Positions 7,188 through 15,251 of a DNA stretch of 16,448 bases are shown in pieces. The DNA is taken from contig CBDULQ010000060.1 of the NCBI GenBank assembly GCA_965368115.1, positions 1-16,448 on the forward strand, given 5' to 3'. Both the position numbers and the translations under genes were made by a program. The DNA is from CBDULQ01 sp965368115. GTDB lineage: Bacteria > Pseudomonadota > Gammaproteobacteria > SZUA-229. Numbering within the stretch: position 1 is the first letter of the stretch; the number at the start of each line of letters is the position of its first letter. The notes below the pieces were generated by a model, which worked only from the letters and a program-made list of their open reading frames with translations, was not told the origin of the DNA and ran no database searches.

Positions 7188-7193
7188 AGACAC

Positions 7194-7206
7194 GCCCCTT
7201 GCGGGC
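7194..7206 (+). other. Small hairpin between FIST and GGDEF-EAL genes
   Basis: GCCC (7194-7197) and GGGC (7203-7206) bracket a 5-nt loop in the 27-nt gap. No T-tract follows, so it is not a terminator. It occupies the position where a Shine-Dalgarno sequence for the downstream gene would be expected, and none is otherwise visible. Confidence 0.3.
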
Positions 7207-7214
7207 CGCTTGAC

Positions 7215-9446
7215 ATGCACCGGCTTATAAAACGACAAATTCAACGCATTTATGGCAAGGGCTTCGATATCGAACAGCTGTCCGAGCAGGAAAAACAGCT
7301 GATCGAGCAGGTCTCGACGACCTATGAAGAGAACGACAAGGAACGCCGTTTTTACGAACACACGCTGGAAGTCAATTCGCGGGAACTCAACCAGAAAACC
7401 GAAACCGTGCAGCGCGCGCTCTGGTCGCTGGCGGAAGCACAACGGATTACTCACACCGGCAGCTGGACACTGGACCTGGTCACCCACGAACTTGAGTGGT
7501 CGGACGAACTGTACCGCATCATCGGGATGGAACCGGGCGGCATCGAGCCCTCGATTCAACATGTGCGACCACTGATTCACCCGGAAGACCTGCAACTGTC
7601 GGATATCGATATGCGCGCCACATACCAGCAAGGTATGTACGACAGTGTGTATCGAATCCGTTTCAGCGAGAACGACACGCGTTATATTCACGAACATCGT
7701 ATCATCAAGTACGACCAGCAAAATAATCCGCTGATGATCCAGGGCACACTCCAGGATGTGACTGCGCAGAAATCCGCGGAAGAAGAATTACGCCTGTTTG
7801 CCAATGTATTTCATCACAGTGGTGAAGCCATCATCCTCACCGATCGTGATCTGCATGTGGTGGCCGTCAACGAATCCTTCTCCAAGGTCACCGGTTACAA
7901 GATCAATCAGGCGCGCGGCCAGCATGCCAGCCAGTTCATCGATCCGGAGACGCCGGATCGCTCATTCGATACCATACGTGAAGAGTTACAGAACAGCGGC
8001 TTCTGGCAGGGCGAAATGCTCGGCCGCAAGGAAGACGGCTCGACTTACCCAAAGTGGATTTCCATTTCGGTGAGCCGCGATGAAGCCGGCAACATACAGT
8101 ATTACATCGCCAGTTTCGTCGACATTACCGAACGCAAGGCCGACCAGGAACGCATCCATCACCTGGCCCATCACGACAATCTGACCGGTCTGATCAATCG
8201 CTTCAGTCTGGAACAACGTCTATCCCAGGCCCTGTATAGCTCAAAGCGTAATAACCAGAAACTGGCTCTCATGTTCATCGACATGGATCGTTTCAAAATT
8301 ATCAACGACACCATGGGTCATGCCGCCGGCGACACGCTGCTCACCGAAGTTGCGCGTCGGCTCAAATCTTCGGTGCGTGAATGCGACATCGTGGCACGCA
8401 TCGGTGGCGATGAATTCGTGGTGGTGTACACCGGCCTGAAAGACGGCCTGGCGGCCGCACCCATGGCGCGTTTCCTGGTACACAAACTGGGCATGCCCTA
8501 CAACATCAACGACAGCAAAATGTTTTCCAGCCCCAGTATCGGCATCAGCATCTATCCCAGTGATGCCAATGATGGCGACACCCTGATGAAGAACGCCGAT
8601 ACCGCCATGTATCACGCCAAGGAAGCGGGTCGCAACAACTACCAGTTCTTCACCGAAGCCATGAACATCAACGCCAATCAGCGCCTGAAACTGGAAACCG
8701 ATCTGCGCTATGCCATCGAACATCAGCAATTCGAACTGCACTTCCAGCCGCTGGTCTGCAGCCAGTCGAACCGGACACTTGCACTGGAAGCGCTGGTACG
8801 CTGGCGTCACCCGGAACAGGGGATGATTCCGCCCGACCAGTTCATCCCGATCGCCGAAGAAACCAAACTGATATTGCCGCTGGGCATGTGGATCCTGGAA
8901 GAAGCCTGCCGCCAGCAACACCGCTGGCGCACCGAGTTCGATCGCCAGGTACGGGTTGCTGTCAACCTGTCGGCGCAGCAATTGCAGTCCTCGGATCTGG
9001 TGGTTCTAATACAGGAACTGATGCAGCAATACGATATGTCGGAAGGCGACCTGGAACTCGAAGTCACCGAATCCACCGCCATGGAAAACCCAACCGAAGC
9101 CATCAAACGCCTGCATGAGATTCGCAAGCTGGGCATCCACCTGGCCATCGACGATTTCGGCACCGGTTATTCATCCCTGGCTTACCTGAAACTGCTGCCC
9201 ATCGACACACTGAAACTGGATCGTGCCTTCGTCCGCGATCTGGAATACGACGACAATAACGCCAAAATCAGCGCCGCCACCCTGGCGCTGGCTCACAACC
9301 TGGGCCTGCAGGTGGTCGCCGAAGGGGTGGAGAATGCAGCGCAGAAAAACTTTCTGATTTCCCACGGTTGCGAGTTGTTACAGGGTTATTTCTTCAGCAA
9401 ACCGCTGCCGGTGGACGAGATCACCGAATATATTCTGCAGCACTGA
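7215..9446 (+). CDS. PAS-PAS-GGDEF-EAL cyclic-di-GMP signalling protein
   Basis: The 743-residue cytoplasmic protein begins with a predicted helical/coiled-coil stretch (about 15-80). A PAS/PAC domain follows (about 76-185, TGSWTLD to GTLQDVTAQ), then a second PAS (about 190-308, ending SFVDITERK). The diguanylate cyclase domain (about 315-475) has DNLTGLINR (321-329) and an intact GGDEF at 397-401. RECD at 388-391, five residues before GGDEF, is an intact RxxD product-inhibition site. The EAL domain (about 490-743) keeps EALVRW (525-530), VNLSAQQL, IDDFGTGYSS (645-654), LKLDR and AEGVE (702-706), the usual catalytic set. Both activities may therefore be functional, with net output depending on input. 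It is 27 nt downstream of the FIST gene with only a weak ribosome site, which suggests coupled translation and joint signalling. Confidence 0.95.
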   Translation: MHRLIKRQIQRIYGKGFDIEQLSEQEKQLIEQVSTTYEENDKERRFYEHTLEVNSRELNQKTETVQRALWSLAEAQRITHTGSWTLDLVTHELEWSDELYRIIGMEPGGIEPSIQHVRPLIHPEDLQLSDIDMRATYQQGMYDSVYRIRFSENDTRYIHEHRIIKYDQQNNPLMIQGTLQDVTAQKSAEEELRLFANVFHHSGEAIILTDRDLHVVAVNESFSKVTGYKINQARGQHASQFIDPETPDRSFDTIREELQNSGFWQGEMLGRKEDGSTYPKWISISVSRDEAGNIQYYIASFVDITERKADQERIHHLAHHDNLTGLINRFSLEQRLSQALYSSKRNNQKLALMFIDMDRFKIINDTMGHAAGDTLLTEVARRLKSSVRECDIVARIGGDEFVVVYTGLKDGLAAAPMARFLVHKLGMPYNINDSKMFSSPSIGISIYPSDANDGDTLMKNADTAMYHAKEAGRNNYQFFTEAMNINANQRLKLETDLRYAIEHQQFELHFQPLVCSQSNRTLALEALVRWRHPEQGMIPPDQFIPIAEETKLILPLGMWILEEACRQQHRWRTEFDRQVRVAVNLSAQQLQSSDLVVLIQELMQQYDMSEGDLELEVTESTAMENPTEAIKRLHEIRKLGIHLAIDDFGTGYSSLAYLKLLPIDTLKLDRAFVRDLEYDDNNAKISAATLALAHNLGLQVVAEGVENAAQKNFLISHGCELLQGYFFSKPLPVDEITEYILQH

Positions 9447-9555
9447 AGTCGCCTGCCGAAATAATTTTTGTCCCCCTGATACCGGCCCTGATTTTGGGAT
9501 ACAATCCCCTGCGAACCCGATATTTTTTAACTGCGCAACTTCACGAGACAGCCGC

Positions 9556-11211
9556 TTGGATTTTACCTGGATCGCCATCAACCACAGCTCGACCGCTGTC
9601 ATTGCCCTGATCTTCGTACTGGGTTTTCTCGCCAAACAGATCGGCCTGCCGCCGATGGTTGGCTTTCTTATTTCCGGCTTCGCCATCAAGGCACTGGGCA
9701 TCGACCAGATTCCCGGCCTGAGCGCACTGGCCGACCTGGGCATCACCCTGCTGCTGTTTACCATCGGCCTGAAACTTGATTTGCGCAGCCTGACCCGACC
9801 GTCGATCTGGGGCGTGTCGTCGCTGCACATGCTGCTGGTCATTATCATTTACGGCCTGTTGATCATGTTACTGGCGATCATCGGCCTGCCCCTGTTTACC
9901 GACATCACAATACAAACCGCTGCCCTGCTCGGTTTTGCCCTGAGCTTTTCCAGTACCGTATTCGCAGTCAAGGTGCTGGAGGAAAAAGGCGAACTGAAAG
10001 CCAATCACGGGCGTATCGCCATCGGCATCCTGATCATGCAGGACATCTTCGCCGTGGTGTTCCTGACCGTGTCCACCGGCAAGATCCCCTCACCCTGGGC
10101 GGTCGCCGTGTTGCTCGGCCTGCTGGCCGCGCGCCCGCTGATTGTGCGCATGGTGAAACGCGCCGGACATGGTGAGTTGCTGGTTATCGCCGGTTTTATC
10201 CTCGCGCTGGGCGGTGCCACACTGTTCGAGCTGGTACACATGAAAGCCGACCTGGGTGCGCTGGTGATGGGTATGATTCTGGCGCGACAGGAACGCTCAT
10301 CGGAAATGGCCTCTTCCCTGCTCGCCTTCAAGGATCTGTTCCTGATCGGCTTCTTCCTCAGCATCGGACTGAACGCCAGCATCAGCATGGATGTGGCCAT
10401 CATCTCCATGCTGGTCGTCGCCCTGGTCCCGTTCAAAGTGTTCCTCTACCATGCCCTGCTGATCCTGTTCCGCCTGCGTGCTCGAACCTCGTTCCTGACC
10501 AGCCTGAGCCTGGCCAACTACAGTGAGTTCGGCCTCATCGTCAGTGCTATCGGTTATTCCAGCGGCTGGCTGAGCGCCGAATGGCTGGGCGTTCTGGCCC
10601 TGTCCGTATCGCTGACCTTTATTCTGGCTTCACCGTTAAATGTTTATTCACACAGTCTGTATGCGCGCATGGACAAGCTGCTGACGCGCTATCAGCGTAA
10701 GGTGCGACTTTCCAGTGAACGCCTGATCAGCACCGGTAATGCGGAAATTCTGGTGTTCGGTATGGGGCGCGTCGGCACCTCGGCATACGAAACCATGCGC
10801 CAGCAGTATGGCGACATCGTGCTCGGCATCGACAATGACGCCATCGTACTGCAGAAACACCGCCAGGCCGGTCGCAAAGTTATCCAGGGCGACGCCAGCG
10901 ACGCGGAGTTCTGGGAGAATTTACGAACCGACAAGGTGCGGGTGATTCTGCTCGACATGCCCAAGCCGGAAGAAAACCTGTTCGCCTTCAAACAACTTCA
11001 GGCCAGCGGCTTCGAGGGCAAAGTAGCGGCCACCGCCAAGTACGATGACCAGGTGGAAATGCTGAAAAACGCCGGCGTGGATGCGGCGTTCAATATCTAC
11101 GGCGAAGCCGGTTCCGGTTTCGCCAATCACGTCAAGGAAGAACTGTGCCCGGGCATCGAGTTCACTGAAGCGATTTCGCCGTTACCGGCACCCGGCCAGT
11201 CGGCCAGCTAA
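9556..11211 (+). CDS. CPA2 (KefB/KefC-type) cation/proton antiporter with RCK domain
   Basis: The 551-residue protein has a membrane domain of about 12 helices (residues about 10-365) typical of monovalent cation:proton antiporter-2 proteins, including LGITLLLFTIGLKLDL (61-76), SFSSTVFAVKVLEEKGE (130-146) and IMQDIFAVVF (160-169). A cytoplasmic RCK/TrkA-N domain follows (about 395-520) with the nucleotide-binding GMGRVG at 402-407, an acidic residue at the end of strand 2 (LGIDND) and GDASDAEFW (445-453). Family members export K+ or Na+ in exchange for protons and are gated through the RCK domain; substrate is not determined here. The start is a TTG at 9556, because the next in-frame ATG is at residue 34, inside the first helices; the ribosome site is weak. 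The stop overlaps the convergent DCC gene by 4 bp. Confidence 0.9.
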   Translation: MDFTWIAINHSSTAVIALIFVLGFLAKQIGLPPMVGFLISGFAIKALGIDQIPGLSALADLGITLLLFTIGLKLDLRSLTRPSIWGVSSLHMLLVIIIYGLLIMLLAIIGLPLFTDITIQTAALLGFALSFSSTVFAVKVLEEKGELKANHGRIAIGILIMQDIFAVVFLTVSTGKIPSPWAVAVLLGLLAARPLIVRMVKRAGHGELLVIAGFILALGGATLFELVHMKADLGALVMGMILARQERSSEMASSLLAFKDLFLIGFFLSIGLNASISMDVAIISMLVVALVPFKVFLYHALLILFRLRARTSFLTSLSLANYSEFGLIVSAIGYSSGWLSAEWLGVLALSVSLTFILASPLNVYSHSLYARMDKLLTRYQRKVRLSSERLISTGNAEILVFGMGRVGTSAYETMRQQYGDIVLGIDNDAIVLQKHRQAGRKVIQGDASDAEFWENLRTDKVRVILLDMPKPEENLFAFKQLQASGFEGKVAATAKYDDQVEMLKNAGVDAAFNIYGEAGSGFANHVKEELCPGIEFTEAISPLPAPGQSAS

Positions 11212-11609
11212 TCGAACTTACAGCGCTCATCGTTACAGGCGTCCGCTCGGGATTTGCCGGTCAACAAACGCGCCAGTGGATGACGATAACGGGCGAACAG
11301 CCGATAGACCAGATCGCTGAGCTGACGTAACAGCGGCCAGCGCAACACTTTTAACCAGCGATGTTTGCCGACCCGGCTCCAGGCCTCTGCAGTGACATCC
11401 AGTCCGTAGATCATGCACCCGTCTTCCAGTTGTCCGTGCAACACCCGATCCGCACGCAGCGGATCGATGTGGGGATAACGTTGCGCAAAATCCTCGCCAT
11501 GAATATCTTCCAGCAGCAGATGCCCATCCGCGTTGAGGGCGGCAAGCTGACGGATTTCCGCCATACACAGCGGGCAACGGCTGTCATAAAAAACAGTGAG
11601 TCGAGTCAT
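11208..11609 (-). CDS. DCC (DUF393) thiol-disulfide oxidoreductase-like protein
   Basis: The 133-residue protein opens with TRLTVFYDSRCPLC, where the DxxCxxC motif (D9, C12, C15) defines the DCC/DUF393 family, a thioredoxin-like group. The middle holds the usual 'DGCMIYGLDVTAEAW' block (63-77) and the C-terminus has a second cysteine pair (C125, C130). No signal peptide is visible. The family is assumed to do thiol redox chemistry, but a substrate is not known. It is convergent with the antiporter gene, overlapping its stop by 4 bp, and stands alone; the ribosome site is weak. Length is typical of the family. Confidence 0.88.
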   Translation of the reverse strand: MTRLTVFYDSRCPLCMAEIRQLAALNADGHLLLEDIHGEDFAQRYPHIDPLRADRVLHGQLEDGCMIYGLDVTAEAWSRVGKHRWLKVLRWPLLRQLSDLVYRLFARYRHPLARLLTGKSRADACNDERCKFD

Positions 11610-11676
11610 GGTTTCAGCCTGCTAGTCACCCCTGTTAGAAACATGTCCCGTGCATGGGTTCCACTCGCCCACAAAA

Positions 11677-11696
11677 ATGCCCGCCGAAGCGGGCAT
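11677..11696 (-). terminator. Terminator of repeat lipoprotein gene A
   Basis: ATGCCCGC / GCGGGCAT, an 8-bp perfect stem with a TTCG loop on the minus strand, is followed on that strand by TTTTT. It lies 31 nt past the stop of the gene ending at 11728. The stem-loop is identical to the one at 13464-13483. Confidence 0.9.
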
Positions 11697-11727
11697 GCGA
11701 ATCGATGGTATCAATGAGTTTCGACGA

Positions 11728-13326
11728 TCAACGCGGAGCGAGCCTGGATACCACATAGCCCACACCGACCTCCTGGTAATCGTTTTGATATGTGGTGATG
11801 TCTTCGAAAATCAGATCGCCATCCATATCCTCACGATGCTCGACCAGTGAGCCCTGTGCATCGTATTCAAGAATTTCCGTTTCGTCGATAATACCGTCGT
11901 TGTTGTCATCCAGTCTACGCTGGGTATTGTAACCCAGTTCGTTATACTGATAGAAACGCGTTTCATCGATCGTACCATCGGCATTATCATCATCCTGACG
12001 CACCACTACACGCCCCTCACTGTCGAATTGCTGGTACTGGTAACTATCGGGCGTCAGATCTGCATTGCTATCCTGCATTTCGACGACTTCATTGCCGTCG
12101 GCGTCATAAGTGTACTCATAGATTGAGTCCACACTGCCGTCACCATTGTAGTCATAGTGACGAGCAATCAGCTGATTATCGGTATTATAAAAATAATGAG
12201 TGATATAGTCGGGAAAACCGTCGTTGTCGTTATCTTCGGTACGTAAGGTACGGTTCCCTGCAGCATCGTAGCTGAACTGGTTCAGCTCGTCAACGGTACC
12301 ATCGTTGTCATTATCCTCCGCCTGGGCAAGCAGATAGCCCTCGGTTGAATAGGTGTTGGTAGTCACCTCGTCAATATTGCCATCCGCATCGGAATCGTAC
12401 TGACGCTCCAGTATCTTGCCATGACTGTCGAGCAACATGGTTACACGGCTGTCAGCCAGACCATCGCCATCACTATCGGCTTCACCGCCCACCATTCGGC
12501 CGCGGTCATCATAGTTGTATGCGTAAATGCTGTCGAAAATCCCGTCTCCGTCACCATCCTGGCGTCCGGCCACGTAATCCGAATTCAGGTCGTAATCCAG
12601 CTCATAGCGTTCGTCGACTATTCCATCCGCGTTATCGTCATCACTGATCGATGCTATATTACCCGCCGCATCGTAGGTATAGCTTCGGATACTTTCAATT
12701 ACACCGTCGTCGTTTTCATCTTCCTGTCTTTGAGTCAGGGCCATATAGCTGGGCTGAACCGTCAGTTGTGCGAACAGATGATTTATCGACAAACCCACAC
12801 TCAGGGATGAACCATCATACACGTTGATCAGTCGAGTCATATCCGGCGCATCCCAAAAGCCGTAAAAAGAACGATTGAAGTTCAAGGTTTCTGCTGCCAG
12901 TTGCGCATCAAGATCACCCAGGTCGATACCATTGTCGAGATAGTGATCGCGATCCATGACTTGCAGGAAATACGCCATATTGACGGCCCGATTGAAAGGC
13001 GATCCGGTCGATTTGTTCAAGTCTTTCAATAGCACCGTGTTGCCGCCGGGATTGTCGATGCCAACCAGATCGAAAGGACTCATCTGTGATTCCGCCGGTG
13101 CAGAACCCAGCTCGATTCCGCCGAGCGAGAAGGTTACGGTTTCGCCGGCCTGGTATTTAAACTGTCCATTGGCGTCGGTGTAACCGGACTGGGTTTCGGT
13201 TTCATAATGCAATCCGGCTACGCCACCCATGAATGTACCGGTAGGCAAACCACCACCGCTACCACCGCAGGCGCTCAGGATACCGGCTGTCAACGCAGTC
13301 AGGGCCAATGTTCTTATATTTTTCAT
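11728..13326 (-). CDS. Repeat lipoprotein A (27-residue DxDxDG/YD repeats)
   Basis: The 532-residue product has a signal peptide and lipobox (ALTAGILSAC, cysteine 20) followed by GGSGGG. Residues about 28-90 form a domain seen in many bacterial lipoproteins: GVAGLHYETETQSGYTDANG, then FKYQAGETVTFSLGGIELGS. NMAYFLQVMDRD (116-127) is a helical stretch typical of what follows that domain. From residue 203 on there are 11 full 27-residue units plus a degenerate twelfth (500-532). The pattern is D-x-D/N-x-D-G-x-x-D/E, about seven residues, Y-D-x-x-G-N, then six residues. The first part looks like a calcium loop, the second like a YD/RHS repeat. Start 13326 is chosen because AAGGA lies 7 nt upstream; the ATG at 13332 is too close. 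Outer-membrane surface location and calcium-dependent folding are inferred; function unknown. Confidence 0.85.
   Translation of the reverse strand: MKNIRTLALTALTAGILSACGGSGGGLPTGTFMGGVAGLHYETETQSGYTDANGQFKYQAGETVTFSLGGIELGSAPAESQMSPFDLVGIDNPGGNTVLLKDLNKSTGSPFNRAVNMAYFLQVMDRDHYLDNGIDLGDLDAQLAAETLNFNRSFYGFWDAPDMTRLINVYDGSSLSVGLSINHLFAQLTVQPSYMALTQRQEDENDDGVIESIRSYTYDAAGNIASISDDDNADGIVDERYELDYDLNSDYVAGRQDGDGDGIFDSIYAYNYDDRGRMVGGEADSDGDGLADSRVTMLLDSHGKILERQYDSDADGNIDEVTTNTYSTEGYLLAQAEDNDNDGTVDELNQFSYDAAGNRTLRTEDNDNDGFPDYITHYFYNTDNQLIARHYDYNGDGSVDSIYEYTYDADGNEVVEMQDSNADLTPDSYQYQQFDSEGRVVVRQDDDNADGTIDETRFYQYNELGYNTQRRLDDNNDGIIDETEILEYDAQGSLVEHREDMDGDLIFEDITTYQNDYQEVGVGYVVSRLAPR
11731..12720 (-). 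repeat. 81-bp-period coding repeat array in gene A
   Basis: Twelve tandem coding units of 81 bp (27 codons), the last one longer and degenerate. The units are divergent at DNA level; the period is best seen in protein. Well-conserved units include those starting DENDDGVIES, DNDNDGTVDE and DNDNDGFPDY. Unit 9 replaces the conserved glycine with leucine (DSNADL). Confidence 0.85.
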
Positions 13327-13344
13327 CGTCATGTCCTTTGTGAT

Positions 13345-13412
13345 CTGATAATTAACTTGTCCCTGGGTCGCAGCTGGCCGACACAACGTTTAAACAAATC
13401 GCCGCAATCGGC
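13345..13412 (-). promoter_or_regulatory. Leader of gene A with conserved hairpin
   Basis: On the minus strand GCCG-ATTG-CGGC (13412-13401) is a short hairpin about 75 nt before the start, followed by CGACCCAG and AATTATCAG. The same order of elements at matching spacing precedes gene B (hairpin 15191-15180, loop GTTG). It could be an RNA leader element or just duplicated 5' sequence. An inverted repeat GAAAC-N4-GTTTC lies further upstream at 13424-13437. Confidence 0.4.
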
Positions 13413-13463
13413 ATACATTCATTGAAACTGTTGTTTCGTTCACATTTTTCACACGCATAAAAA

Positions 13464-13483
13464 ATGCCCGCCGAAGCGGGCAT
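13464..13483 (-). terminator. Terminator of repeat lipoprotein gene B
   Basis: The same 8-bp stem with TTCG loop as at 11677-11696, followed on the minus strand by TTTTTT. It lies 25 nt past the stop of gene B and separates gene B from gene A, so A needs its own promoter. Confidence 0.9.
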
Positions 13484-13508
13484 GGTCAAGGACTCAGTTA
13501 CAGGCGGC

Positions 13509-15101
13509 TTAGTCGTTCAGAATGTACGTGGCATAGTTGAAGCCGACCGTCTGGTACTGGTAGTGATGGCGTACTGTGGTATCGATACTGCCATCCGCAC
13601 CCAGATCGTTCTGCTGCAGTTCGATCTCACTCTGAGCATTGTATTGACGATAACGAATTTCATCCGTAGTACCGTCGCCGTCATTGTCGCGATATTCTTC
13701 GGTGTACTGACCCAGTGCGTTATACACATAGCTATAAGCACCATCCAGCATACCGTCTCCATCGGAATCCACCGAATAACCGGCGACCAGTCCCTGCGCA
13801 TCGAATGTGTGGTAATTGATGTAATCGTCGCTCAAGTCGCCGTCATAATCACTGTGATATTCGATCGGACGATTCTGGGCATCGTATACCGTTTCATAAA
13901 TGGCGTCCGGAGTACCGTCCGCATCATAGTCGTTTGTACGCAGAATCTGATTACCGTTGGCATCATATCCGTAACTGACAATCGCATCGGGCACACCATC
14001 AAAATCGTTGTCTTCTATCGTACTCAGGGGCTGCCCATCGGGGTTGTAGTTATAATAAGTCACCGCGTCATAAGTACCGTCAGCATTGTTGTCCAGATTA
14101 TGACGAATACGCTGACCGTCGTCATTGTAAATATACTGATGCACTGTATCCGCAGTGCCGTCGGCATCGCTATCATAGTACTCGTAAATTTCGTTGCCGT
14201 ACTCATCGAGCTGATAAGTGAAAATCCGGTCAATGACGCCATCACCATCGTTGTCGCGCTGGCGACCGATGCGTAGCCCGCTGGCATCGAAGTCATAGAG
14301 GTAAACCGACTCCGGCATGCCGTCTGCGTTGCCGTCATATTCGTACAGGGTGTACTGGCCCTGCGGACCGAAGCCATAGACATAGCGCTGGTCGAGCATG
14401 CCGTCGTTATTGATATCGGATTCACGCAACAGACGATTTCCGGTGCCGTCATAGCTATAAGTTGATACCGATTCGATTACCCCGTCGTCGTTTTCATCGC
14501 GCTGGTATTGAACCGGCGCCATAAAACCGCTTTCGACACCACTGGCCCGATAGATGTAGTCGACCGCAATACCCATATACACGTAACGACCGGCATGACG
14601 ATTGACCAGCCGCTTGTACTGATACAAACCGGTGAAATCATAAGCCGGCATAGAGAAATCCAGCGACTCAGCGGCGAGTTCTGTGTCCAGGTTACCCAGG
14701 TCGATGCCATTGCTGCGATCGTGATCGCGATCCATGCTGAGCAGGAAGGTCGCGGTATTGACCGCGCGTGACAGAGGACTGCCGGTCATCGAAAAGGTGT
14801 TGTTAAAGATCTGGCGATTGGTGGCCGGATCCTCGACGCCCTGCAGGTCGAACGGCGTCATATTGGCACTGGCCGGCGCCGATCCCAGGTCGATGCCGCC
14901 CAGGGAAAAGCTGATGGTTTCGCCGGCCTGGTATTTGAACCGGCCCTGGCTGTCGGTAATGCCCGACTGGGTTGGGGTTTCGTAATGTAAACCGGCCACG
15001 CCGCCCATGAAAACACCGGTGGGAGTTCCGCCACCGCCGCCACAACCGCTGAGAACGGCCATAGCCAGCATTGATACGCCTGTTAGTTTGAATGTATTCA
15101 T
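13509..15101 (-). CDS. Repeat lipoprotein B (27-residue DxDxDG/YD repeats)
   Basis: The 530-residue product is a close paralogue of gene A. The lipobox is MAVLSGC (cysteine 20), followed by GGGGG. The N-terminal domain (about 27-90) is nearly the same as in A: FMGGVAGLHYETPTQSG, then FKYQAGETISFSLGGIDLGS. AVNTATFLLSMDRDHDRSNG follows at 113-132. Repeats start at D202: 11 full 27-residue units, then a final unit (499-530) that ends YQYQTVGFNYATYILND. Unit 9 again has DGDL in place of DGDG. Unit 1 (DENDDGVIESVSTYSYD) is almost identical to unit 1 of A, whereas later units differ, so the array was already in place when the genes duplicated. GAGGA lies 7 nt before the ATG at 15101. Role unknown; surface adhesion or matrix function is a guess from architecture. 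Confidence 0.85.
   Translation of the reverse strand: MNTFKLTGVSMLAMAVLSGCGGGGGTPTGVFMGGVAGLHYETPTQSGITDSQGRFKYQAGETISFSLGGIDLGSAPASANMTPFDLQGVEDPATNRQIFNNTFSMTGSPLSRAVNTATFLLSMDRDHDRSNGIDLGNLDTELAAESLDFSMPAYDFTGLYQYKRLVNRHAGRYVYMGIAVDYIYRASGVESGFMAPVQYQRDENDDGVIESVSTYSYDGTGNRLLRESDINNDGMLDQRYVYGFGPQGQYTLYEYDGNADGMPESVYLYDFDASGLRIGRQRDNDGDGVIDRIFTYQLDEYGNEIYEYYDSDADGTADTVHQYIYNDDGQRIRHNLDNNADGTYDAVTYYNYNPDGQPLSTIEDNDFDGVPDAIVSYGYDANGNQILRTNDYDADGTPDAIYETVYDAQNRPIEYHSDYDGDLSDDYINYHTFDAQGLVAGYSVDSDGDGMLDGAYSYVYNALGQYTEEYRDNDGDGTTDEIRYRQYNAQSEIELQQNDLGADGSIDTTVRHHYQYQTVGFNYATYILND
13512..14498 (-). repeat. 81-bp-period coding repeat array in gene B
   Basis: Twelve tandem 27-codon units, the last one degenerate. 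Units such as DNDGDGVIDR, DSDADGTADT and DNDFDGVPDA show the calcium-loop half; YDANGNQI and YDAQNRP show the YD half. No two units are near-identical at DNA level, which indicates an old or selected array. Confidence 0.85.
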
Positions 15102-15122
15102 TGTTCTGTCCTCGTCCGCAAA

Positions 15123-15191
15123 CTGAAAATTCATGTTGCTGCTGGGTCGAGGCGCAGATACGAGGGGTTCAGGGGAAATGCCGCAACCGGC
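15123..15191 (-). promoter_or_regulatory. Leader of gene B with conserved hairpin
   Basis: On the minus strand GCCG-GTTG-CGGC (15191-15180) lies about 79 nt before the start, followed by CGACCCAG and AATTTTCAG, mirroring the leader of gene A. A TATTAT further upstream is a possible -10, but no convincing -35 is seen. Confidence 0.4.
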
Positions 15192-15251
15192 CGTTGAGGC
15201 GCGATTGCAGGCATAATATGTTAATCAGTTCACAGCTGGAGTCGCCAGATG

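Noticed and set aside
8241..8981. Minus-strand frame inside the GGDEF-EAL gene
   Set aside because: Overlaps the catalytic GGDEF and EAL regions of a strongly supported gene.
13464..14276. Long plus-strand frame (270 residues) opposite repeat lipoprotein B
   Set aside because: It is the antisense of the repeat array: repeated GAT/GAC codons read as ATC/GTC on the other strand and keep the frame open. It begins in a terminator hairpin and has no ribosome site.
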